In this document: one piece after another, positions 15,585 to 22,259 of the stretch | Numbering within the stretch: the stretch's first letter is position 1 | Layout of the letters: each line of letters begins with the position of its first letter | Assembly (NCBI GenBank): GCA_002309675.1 | Contig: DBXX01000070.1 | Location: 71,070 to 97,792, forward strand | Direction of reading: 5' to 3' | DNA length: 26,723 nucleotides | Source: Lachnospiraceae bacterium UBA1201 | GTDB lineage: Bacteria > Bacillota > Clostridia > Lachnospirales > Lachnospiraceae | Translations under genes and position numbers: made by a program | Notes under the pieces: model-generated | Told to the model about the DNA's origin: nothing | Databases searched by the model: none | The model's input: only the letters and a program-made list of their open reading frames with translations

Positions 15585-16610
15585 TTGGGCATTGTATGGT
15601 TGATCTTGAAGATCATCGGTATCACGCTGCTTTGTATTATCGGTTTGGTACTGTTCCTGGTTCTGGTCGTTTTGATCACGCCGTTTCGATATCAGGTCAA
15701 CGCTTCTTATCATGATGAACCATTTGCGGAAGTCAAATTCCATTTCTGGCTGCGGGCTGTTGTCGCGCGCGTCACGTTTAAAGATAAAAAGCTCCTCGGA
15801 ATTCTGAGGATCCTGTTTATCAAGAAGAAACTGATGGAAAAGGACTTCGGAAAAAAGGCTGCGGAAGGTTCCACAGATGATACCGGCCATTTGCTTGCGG
15901 ACCAGTCGGCCCAGTTGCTGGCGGATGCCGAGAACTTCGCGGAAAACATGGAAGCGAAGGAAGTCGAAGCATCGGCCACGGAAAGCATTACGGTGACCGT
16001 TGAAAACAGCGAAGCTGCCGGGTCGTCCGAAACAGTTACAGGATCCGATACGGAACCTGCCGCTACGGAAAGTTCGAACGCCGATGAAGCAAAATCAGAA
16101 ACGGACGTAGCCGAAGCAGCGGAAGAAGCAGAGATCGCTGTTGAAGAGACAGAGGAAGCCTCCGGAATCGTCGCGAAACTGGAAGGACTGAAGAATAAAG
16201 GCGAGCAGATCTGCAAGACCGTCACCGAGAAGAAAGAGATGGTCGACCGGTATGTGGATCTCGCCACACAGGAACACACAAAACGTGCTGCCAAATATGT
16301 CGGCAAGAAACTCGTGAAGATATTAAGATCCATCCGTCCACGGAAATGCAAAGGCTACGTTAAGTACGGCCTGCGTGATCCGAAGACGATGGGTATGATC
16401 TGCGGATACAGCGGCATGCTTTATCCGGTATATTATAAAGCGATCGATGTCCAGCCGGTATTCGGCGCGGACCACACCATCATCGACGGCGAGCTCGAGA
16501 TAAAAGGACGCATCATTCTGATGGCAGTCGTTGCGAGAGCGGTCCCGATCCTGTTTAAGAAGGATTGCCGGAGAGTATGGAAAGACTTTAAGAAATTAAG
16601 AAAACACTGA
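15585..16610 (+). CDS. DUF2953 membrane protein (YtfI-like)
   Basis: A 341-residue protein with one N-terminal membrane segment (about residues 4-32) followed by VTPFRY-like sequence (LITPFRYQVNASYHDE). The C-terminal part (KGYVKYGLRDPKTMGMICGYSGMLYP, then AIDVQPVF and DGELEIKGRI) fits DUF2953, found next to ytfJ in Bacillus. Between them lies a low-complexity stretch of about 100 residues rich in Ala, Glu, Ser and Thr (roughly 90-190), which looks disordered. The start is TTG at 15585, the first start after an in-frame stop at 15576; AGAGAGGGTG lies upstream. The adjacency to ytfJ supports the assignment. Function is unknown. Confidence 0.8.
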   Translation: MGIVWLILKIIGITLLCIIGLVLFLVLVVLITPFRYQVNASYHDEPFAEVKFHFWLRAVVARVTFKDKKLLGILRILFIKKKLMEKDFGKKAAEGSTDDTGHLLADQSAQLLADAENFAENMEAKEVEASATESITVTVENSEAAGSSETVTGSDTEPAATESSNADEAKSETDVAEAAEEAEIAVEETEEASGIVAKLEGLKNKGEQICKTVTEKKEMVDRYVDLATQEHTKRAAKYVGKKLVKILRSIRPRKCKGYVKYGLRDPKTMGMICGYSGMLYPVYYKAIDVQPVFGADHTIIDGELEIKGRIILMAVVARAVPILFKKDCRRVWKDFKKLRKH

Positions 16611-16627
16611 TCAGGAGGATATAGAAA

Positions 16628-17020
16628 ATGGCTAAAGAAAACTCTTTAAGAGAGACGGTAGACAGTTTGTTTAAGGGTATGGATGGATTTGTATCATCCA
16701 AGACCGTTGTTGGTGATGCGATCCAGGTAGGAGATACGATCATTCTGCCTTTGATCGATGTATCCTTCGGTATGGGCGCAGGAGCGTTCATCGGAGAGAC
16801 GAAAGAGCGCGGCGCCGGCGGTATGAACGGTAAGATGAGTCCCAGTGCGGTCCTGATCATTAAGGATGGCTATACACGCATGATCAGTGTAAAGAACGCA
16901 GATACCGTAAGCAAGCTCGTTGATATGGTTCCCGATCTGATCAATAAGTTCACTAAGAAGGAAAGCCCTGAGGTGCAGGAGAAGATCGACGAGATCAAAG
17001 ATAAAGAAGAATTCGAGTAA
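16628..17020 (+). CDS. ytfJ: GerW/YtfJ family protein
   Basis: A 130-residue member of the YtfJ (GerW) family. In B. subtilis GerW is a spore protein needed for proper germination, but relatives also occur in bacteria that do not sporulate. The sequence shows the family core: an N-terminal helix (LRETVDSLFKGMDGFV), VVGDAIQVGDTIILPLIDVSFGMGAG, a Gly-rich loop, and SPSAVLII-like sequence followed by a charged tail. TCAGGAGG lies upstream of the ATG. It is the last gene before a strong bidirectional terminator. Its presence alone does not show that the organism forms spores. Confidence 0.9.
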   Translation: MAKENSLRETVDSLFKGMDGFVSSKTVVGDAIQVGDTIILPLIDVSFGMGAGAFIGETKERGAGGMNGKMSPSAVLIIKDGYTRMISVKNADTVSKLVDMVPDLINKFTKKESPEVQEKIDEIKDKEEFE

Positions 17021-17022
17021 AA

Positions 17023-17069
17023 AAATTTGTCCGAACCCGGCGCCATGTGCGTCCGGTTCGGACAAATTT
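17023..17069. terminator. Bidirectional terminator between ytfJ and rpmB
   Basis: A perfect 15-bp stem (17023-17037 with 17055-17069). The core is GTCCGAACC, flanked by AAATTT, so a U run follows the stem on both strands. It lies between the converging ytfJ and rpmB genes. Confidence 0.9.
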
Positions 17070-17099
17070 AAATCGTTTATTTAAGGATTGCTGTTATCA

Positions 17100-17285
17100 T
17101 TAAGCTCTTTCAACATAGCCTGACTTCAAGCAAGAAGTGCAGATATGAACCTTCTGAGCACTCTCACCGATCTTTACACGAACGGTACGAATGTTGGACT
17201 TCCACATCTTGTTGGATCTTCTATGAGAGTGGCTGACGTTGCAGCCGAAATGAGCACCCTTACCACAAATATCACATTTTGCCAT
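17100..17285 (-). CDS. rpmB: 50S ribosomal protein L28
   Basis: A small protein of the large ribosomal subunit. The 61-residue product begins AKCDICGKG and carries four cysteines in two pairs (C4/C7 and C49/C52), the zinc-binding form of L28. The RTVR and SHSHRRSNKMW segments are typical. AAGGAGG precedes the ATG on the minus strand. It has its own promoter and terminator and reads away from yloU, the rpmB/yloU order seen in other Firmicutes. The C+ form suggests that a zinc-free duplicate could exist elsewhere, but nothing here shows it. Confidence 0.97.
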   Translation of the reverse strand: MAKCDICGKGAHFGCNVSHSHRRSNKMWKSNIRTVRVKIGESAQKVHICTSCLKSGYVERA

Positions 17286-17328
17286 GATAGCACCTCCTTA
17301 CCAATCGGCAATCCGAATTATTAGCATT

Positions 17329-17360
17329 CATATGCAGGCATAAAACACCTGTGCGCATAC
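17329..17360 (-). promoter_or_regulatory. Imperfect hairpin in the rpmB leader
   Basis: CAGG (17335-17338) pairs with CCTG (17348-17351), and the outer CATAT and ATACG-type sequences can pair with an internal bulge. It lies just after the predicted start of the rpmB transcript. A regulatory role is speculative. Confidence 0.3.
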
Positions 17361-17371
17361 GCAACATTGAT

Positions 17372-17400
17372 ATAATAACAGAAGTCCGTCCGTTTTGCAA
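17372..17400 (-). promoter_or_regulatory. Sigma-A type promoter of rpmB
   Basis: On the minus strand TTGCAA (17400-17395), a 17-base spacer and TATTAT (17377-17372), about 90 bases before the rpmB ATG. Confidence 0.7.
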
Positions 17401-17430
17401 GCGGAAAATGAAAGAAATTGAAAAAAGTTA

Positions 17431-17459
17431 TTCCCTTTTCGGGGATTATCGATTATAAT
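17431..17459 (+). promoter_or_regulatory. Probable promoter of yloU-fakA
   Basis: A perfect TATAAT (17454-17459) lies 38 bases before the yloU ATG. The -35 at the right spacing is only TTCCCT (17431-17436), a weak match, so activation or a different sigma factor is possible. Confidence 0.5.
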
Positions 17460-17496
17460 AGTACAGGCTTCACTGTCAGAAAGCGAGGTTTTACAG

Positions 17497-17853
17497 ATGA
17501 AAGGCATTATCAAGAACGCAAACGGTGAGCTTCATATCGACCAAGACGTCATCGCGAAATACGCCGGCGCCAGCGCCTGCGAGTGTTTCGGCATCGTCGG
17601 TATGGCTGCCATTAACATGAAAGACGGTATCGTTAAATTGCTCAAGAGAGAAAGCCTGACACACGGTGTCAATGTATCGATCGAGAACAATGAGCTCGTG
17701 ATCGATTTTCATGTGATCGTAGCTTACGGCGTCAGCATTTCTTCAGTTTCCGCGAACCTTGTATCCAACGTTCGTTATAAGCTGGAGTCATTGACCGGAA
17801 TGAAAGTGAAGAAGATCAATGTTTTGGTGGAGGGTATTCGCGTGATCGACTGA
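17497..17853 (+). CDS. Asp23/Gls24 family protein (YloU-like)
   Basis: A 118-residue protein of the Asp23 (DUF322) family, known from alkaline-shock protein 23 and Gls24, which are envelope-stress-linked and often very abundant. Features seen: GELHIDQDVIAKYAGASACECFGIVGM, then the strand-rich GVNVSIENNELVIDFHVIVAYGV and the closing KVKKINVLVEGIRVID. It has no membrane segment. Its order before fakA (yloU-yloV in B. subtilis) is conserved. Its own function is poorly known. AAGCGAGG lies upstream of the ATG. Confidence 0.92.
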   Translation: MKGIIKNANGELHIDQDVIAKYAGASACECFGIVGMAAINMKDGIVKLLKRESLTHGVNVSIENNELVIDFHVIVAYGVSISSVSANLVSNVRYKLESLTGMKVKKINVLVEGIRVID

Positions 17854-17885
17854 CAGTCGGCGTGATCCCGTTTGGAGGTTTTGTT

Positions 17886-19574
17886 TTGAACAACACAATT
17901 GACGTACAGCTTTTTTCCAAGATGTTTCTGGCCGGAGCTCAGAACCTGGAAAATAAAAAAGAGATCATCAATGAGTTAAATGTCTTCCCGGTTCCGGACG
18001 GAGATACAGGAACCAATATGACACTGACGATCATGGCGGCGGCGAAGGCCGTTTCCGGCATGGACGAAAGTGAATACACGTTTGAGAGCCTGTGCAAGAC
18101 AATCTCATCCGAGACCATGCGCGGTGCGCGCGGTAACTCCGGAGTTATTCTTTCCCAGCTCCTGCGTGGCTTTACGAAGGTCGTACGCACGGCACAGGCC
18201 ATCGATATTCCGGTCCTGGCTGATGCACTGGTCCGCGCGACCGAGACCGCATATCGTGCGGTAATGTCCCCGAAGGAGGGCACGATCCTGACCGTAGCCC
18301 GCTGCATTTCGGAGAAAGCGGAAGAACTGGCTAAGTCCTGCACGGATATGAATGAATTCATGCAGGAACTTATAAAAGAAGGCGACATCGCCCTTGAATC
18401 CACGCCGGATCTGCTCCCTGTATTAAAGGAAGCCGGCGTTGTAGATTCCGGCGGAACCGGTCTCATGACCGTGATCAAAGGTGCTTATGACGCATACTGC
18501 GGCATCGAGATTCCGATCCATATTGAAGCCGCTAAGGGACTTGGTATCATGATGCATAACATCCCGAAGGCGGATATTGAAACAGCCGATATCAAGTTCG
18601 GTTATTGTACCGAGTTCATCATCATGCTGGACCGTGAATTTTCCGAGCAGGAAGAGCAGGAGTTTAAGGATTTCCTGATGTCCATCGGTAATTCCGTAGT
18701 CTGTGTATGCACCGATGACCTGATCAAAGTTCACGTACATACGAACGATCCCGGTAAAGCATTTTCCAGAGCCGTTCAGATCGGTCAGCTCGATAAGATG
18801 AAGATCGACAACATGCGCTTAGAGCATACCGAGAAACTGTTTAAGGATGCTGAGAAGTTGGCGGCACAGCAGGCGGCTGATAATGCGAAGAAGATCAAGA
18901 CTGTCGAACCTCGTAAGCCGTATGGTTTTATTTCCGTTTCCGTCGGAGACGGCCTGTCGGAAGTATTTACCAGCCTTGGAGTCGACTATATCATTTCCGG
19001 CGGACAGACCATGAATCCGAGTACGGACGACTTCCTGTCTGCGATCGAGAAGGTAAATGCAGATACCATCTACTTGCTTCCGAATAACGGCAACATCATC
19101 ATGGCGGCAAATCAGGCGGCAGCGCTTACGAAGGATCGCAAGATCTATGTGATCCCGACGAAGAACATCCCGCAGGGTGTTTCCGCTCTGGTGAACTTCA
19201 TCTCGACATCGTCCCCTGAGGAGAATTTCGAGACGATGTGCAACGAGATCCAGAATGTCAAATCCGGTTCCGTGACCTACGCGGTGCGCAATACGCAGAT
19301 CGACGGCGTGGACATTAAGGAAAATGACATCATGGGCCTGTCGGATCATTCCATTCTGGCAGTCGGTTCCGACATCAACGACACGGCGCTTGAGATGATC
19401 AGCAAGATGGTTGACGAAGACAGCGTTCTGTTGAATGTTTATTATGGTGACGATGTCTCCGAAGAGTCGGCGGATAGCTTCCGCGAGACCTTGGAGAAGG
19501 AATATCCCGATTTTGATGTATTCGTACAGAGAGGCGGACAGCCGATCTATTATTACATCGTTTCGGTAGAATGA
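17886..19574 (+). CDS. fakA: Fatty acid kinase catalytic subunit FakA (DAK2/DegV-like)
   Basis: FakA phosphorylates fatty acids held by FakB proteins to acyl-phosphates, which PlsY can use directly, so it feeds exogenous fatty acids into the pathway whose enzymes sit at 4581-6279. The 562-residue product has an N-terminal DhaL/DAK2 domain with PVPDGDTGTNM (35-45; D38 and D40 coordinate Mg-ATP), RGARGNSGVILSQLLRG and VDSGGTGLM, then a middle domain and a C-terminal half ending YYIVSVE. I chose TTG 17886 because GGAGG lies 7 bases upstream; a GTG at 17862 would overlap poorly. No fakB gene is in the window. Older names include YloV. Confidence 0.93.
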   Translation: MNNTIDVQLFSKMFLAGAQNLENKKEIINELNVFPVPDGDTGTNMTLTIMAAAKAVSGMDESEYTFESLCKTISSETMRGARGNSGVILSQLLRGFTKVVRTAQAIDIPVLADALVRATETAYRAVMSPKEGTILTVARCISEKAEELAKSCTDMNEFMQELIKEGDIALESTPDLLPVLKEAGVVDSGGTGLMTVIKGAYDAYCGIEIPIHIEAAKGLGIMMHNIPKADIETADIKFGYCTEFIIMLDREFSEQEEQEFKDFLMSIGNSVVCVCTDDLIKVHVHTNDPGKAFSRAVQIGQLDKMKIDNMRLEHTEKLFKDAEKLAAQQAADNAKKIKTVEPRKPYGFISVSVGDGLSEVFTSLGVDYIISGGQTMNPSTDDFLSAIEKVNADTIYLLPNNGNIIMAANQAAALTKDRKIYVIPTKNIPQGVSALVNFISTSSPEENFETMCNEIQNVKSGSVTYAVRNTQIDGVDIKENDIMGLSDHSILAVGSDINDTALEMISKMVDEDSVLLNVYYGDDVSEESADSFRETLEKEYPDFDVFVQRGGQPIYYYIVSVE

Positions 19575-19580
19575 TGCTTT

Positions 19581-19614
19581 CGAGGTAAAGACGGTTTCGT
19601 TTTTACCTCGTTTT
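19581..19614 (+). terminator. Terminator-like hairpin between fakA and recG
   Basis: CGAGGTAAA (19581-19589) pairs perfectly with TTTACCTCG (19602-19610), with an inner ACG/CGT stem, followed by TTTTC. The T run is short, so it may be a partial terminator that lowers recG expression relative to fakA. Confidence 0.75.
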
Positions 19615-19632
19615 CACATAAGAGGACGACAC

Positions 19633-21732
19633 ATGAGGAAGACCGACCCGATCCAGAGCCTGAAGGGCATCGGCAGCAAGACGGCCTTGCTGTTTCAAAA
19701 ACTGCATATTGAGACCATTGAAGATCTTCTGATGTATTTTCCTAGAGATTACGAAGTATATGAAGAGCCTGTGACCATACGCGAGGCAGTCGGTAAGAGT
19801 GCGTCATTTGAAGGATCCGGCGGCATCGTTTCGGTGTACGGCAGGATCAAAAAAGGAGTCGTGCTTAAGAAGAAGGGAAACCTGACCATCGCGATCACGA
19901 GCGCAGAGGACATCGACGGGCGTGAGTTCACCTTGATCTGGTACAACGCACCTTTTGTGAGGGCTTTGTTTCATACAAATGACACGTACATTTTCCGAGG
20001 ACGCATATCTGAGATTCGCGGTAATCGCGTGACCTTCGAGCAACCCGAGTACTTTAAACCCGAAGACTATAAGCCGCAGATAGGAAAGATGCTTCCGATC
20101 TACCCGTTATGTAAAGGTATATCGAGAAAATTACTTATCAAATGTGTTTTGCAGGCTATTGATAATCTTCCTGAAATCGAGTATACTGAACCTGTCGGCT
20201 TCGACGATGCGTTGATCCGCGAAGAGAAGCTGCTCCCGCTGAGACAGGCGATCGGGAACATTCATTTTCCGAAGAATAAAGAAGATCATGATCTGTGCCG
20301 CAGGTCACTTTGCTTTCGCGAGTTCTATCGTTTTGCGCTGATGCTCAGACTGATTCGTAAGACGTATGCGGGCGTGAAAAATGCATACCCGAACCTGCGA
20401 AAACATGAAGAGGTCGATCGCTTCGTTCAGGAACTTCCTTATTCGCTTACCGGAGCGCAGAAGAGAGCCTGGGAAGAGATGCGCACCGAACTTACCGGCA
20501 CCGACACGATGCATCGTTTGTTGCAGGGTGATGTCGGAAGCGGTAAGACGATCGTTGCTTTTCTCTTATTGTACGAGACGGCATTGTCCGGATATCAGGG
20601 CTTTTTGATGGCGCCGACGCAGGTGCTGGCATATCAGCATTATCAGAACTTTGTTTCGTGGGTAGAAGCGTATCATTTGCCGCTTCGGATCGGTTTTCTC
20701 GCCGGTTCCGTATCCGCGAAGGAGAAGGCGTCTATCTATCGCAAACTGGAGGATGGTGAGCTCGATATCGTTATCGGTACGCATGCACTATTCCAGGAGA
20801 AGGTTCTTCCCGAGAAACTCGCACTGGTCATCACCGACGAGCAACATCGCTTCGGCGTCGAACAGCGAAAAAGCCTCACCGATAAAGGGGTGCATCCGCA
20901 TGTTTGTGTAATGAGTGCAACACCGATTCCGCGTACGCTCGGCATGATCCTGTACGGAGACCTGAATATCTCCGTGATCGATGAGAAGCCGGCGAACCGC
21001 CTGCCGATCAAAAACTGCGTGGTGGACAATGGGTATCGCCCGCAAGCCTATCGCTTTATCGAGAAACAGATCGAGGCAGGCCATCAGGCCTATGTGATCT
21101 GTCCTCTGGTGGAAGAGAGTGAACTCATGGCTTGCACGAATGTTACCGATTATGCTGAGACTGTTCGTAGTAATATTCCGGGTGCGCGCGTTGAGATATT
21201 GCATGGCCGAATGTCGGATGCCGAGAAAAACCGCATCATGCAGGCATTTCTCGAGCATTCCGTGGATATTCTGGTCTCAACCATCGTTGTCGAGGTCGGT
21301 GTCGATGTACCGAATGCGACGGTCATGATGATCGAGGATGCCCAGCGTTTCGGTCTGGCTTCCCTGCATCAGCTTCGTGGCCGTGTCGGCCGTGGGGATG
21401 CGCAGTCTTACTGTATCTTCGTTCAGACGGAAGGTTCTTCTGCGGAAAATGATCGGTTGGATGTTCTCAATCATTCCAACGATGGTTTCTATATAGCAGA
21501 ACAGGATCTGAAAATGCGAGGTCCGGGACAGCTCTTCGGACACAAACAGAGCGGTTCTCTGGTATTCCGTATCGGCGATGTTTTTGAGGATGCCGATGTG
21601 TTTACCAAGGCAGTATCCAGGGCGGATGCCTATTTCTCCGGTCTGGATGAGAACGAACGTGATCGCCTGGCGCAGGCATTTGCCGGGGCGGATTACGAAA
21701 CTAACGACGGTAAGCCTATGGCTTTACTATAA
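19633..21732 (+). CDS. recG: ATP-dependent DNA helicase RecG
   Basis: RecG remodels stalled replication forks and Holliday junctions. The 699-residue product has the N-terminal wedge/OB-type domain (PIQSLKGIGSKTALLFQKLHI near the start), the helicase Walker A at GDVGSGKT (299-306), the DEQH box at 402-405 with the typical HRFGVEQR after it, SATPIPRTL, and motif VI-like GLASLHQLRGRVGRG. The length fits the family. It starts 58 bases after fakA, past a hairpin, and an AAGAGGA ribosome site precedes the ATG. The rpmB-yloU-fakA-recG order is known in other Firmicutes. Confidence 0.98.
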   Translation: MRKTDPIQSLKGIGSKTALLFQKLHIETIEDLLMYFPRDYEVYEEPVTIREAVGKSASFEGSGGIVSVYGRIKKGVVLKKKGNLTIAITSAEDIDGREFTLIWYNAPFVRALFHTNDTYIFRGRISEIRGNRVTFEQPEYFKPEDYKPQIGKMLPIYPLCKGISRKLLIKCVLQAIDNLPEIEYTEPVGFDDALIREEKLLPLRQAIGNIHFPKNKEDHDLCRRSLCFREFYRFALMLRLIRKTYAGVKNAYPNLRKHEEVDRFVQELPYSLTGAQKRAWEEMRTELTGTDTMHRLLQGDVGSGKTIVAFLLLYETALSGYQGFLMAPTQVLAYQHYQNFVSWVEAYHLPLRIGFLAGSVSAKEKASIYRKLEDGELDIVIGTHALFQEKVLPEKLALVITDEQHRFGVEQRKSLTDKGVHPHVCVMSATPIPRTLGMILYGDLNISVIDEKPANRLPIKNCVVDNGYRPQAYRFIEKQIEAGHQAYVICPLVEESELMACTNVTDYAETVRSNIPGARVEILHGRMSDAEKNRIMQAFLEHSVDILVSTIVVEVGVDVPNATVMMIEDAQRFGLASLHQLRGRVGRGDAQSYCIFVQTEGSSAENDRLDVLNHSNDGFYIAEQDLKMRGPGQLFGHKQSGSLVFRIGDVFEDADVFTKAVSRADAYFSGLDENERDRLAQAFAGADYETNDGKPMALL

Positions 21733-21759
21733 AACTAAAACTTTAAGAGGTTATTAAAC

Positions 21760-22257
21760 ATGGGAATTTTAGCAAATTGGCGTAAACTTGCATACGAGAC
21801 ACAGCGTACACCGCAGGACGATGAGAAGTTCTGGGCAGGCTACTTCACACTCGAACAGGGTTTCTATAAGAAACTCCTCTCTACGGATGAAGTAATCTCC
21901 GGAACCGTAGCAGATCTTGCGAAGGAGTTTGATGTTTCGGTTATGGTTATGACCGGTGTTATCGATGGTATCGACGACAGCCTGGTAACCAAGAACCCGA
22001 TCGACACGATGGAAGAAGACACCGTTGTTTCCTTCGATTACGACAAAGAGCTTTTGTATAAGAACATGGTTGCTGCAAAGGCAGAGTGGCTGTATACATT
22101 GCCCGAGTGGGAGCGTCACCTGACGAAAGAACGCCAGGCTGAGCTCTATAAGGAGCAGAAGAAGTCTACGACGATCGTAAAGCCGGCGAAGATCGGTCGC
22201 AACGATCCGTGCCCTTGTGGTTCCGGTAAGAAATATAAGCACTGCTGCGGAAAGTAA
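21760..22257 (+). CDS. SEC-C motif protein
   Basis: A 165-residue protein that ends in a clear SEC-C zinc-binding motif: RNDPCPCGSGKKYKHCCGK at 147-165, with C151, C153, C162 and C163. The same motif closes SecA, but nothing else here is SecA-like. The N-terminal 145 residues are helical and charged (DDEKFWAGYFTLEQGFYKKLL, SGTVADLAKEFDVSVMVMTGVIDGID); I do not recognise a domain. SEC-C ends often help bind ribosomes or SecB, but which partner applies here is unknown. AAGAGG precedes the ATG by 9 bases. The next gene begins 2 bases after its stop, so the two are probably translated together. Confidence 0.88.
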   Translation: MGILANWRKLAYETQRTPQDDEKFWAGYFTLEQGFYKKLLSTDEVISGTVADLAKEFDVSVMVMTGVIDGIDDSLVTKNPIDTMEEDTVVSFDYDKELLYKNMVAAKAEWLYTLPEWERHLTKERQAELYKEQKKSTTIVKPAKIGRNDPCPCGSGKKYKHCCGK

Positions 22258-22259
22258 GA

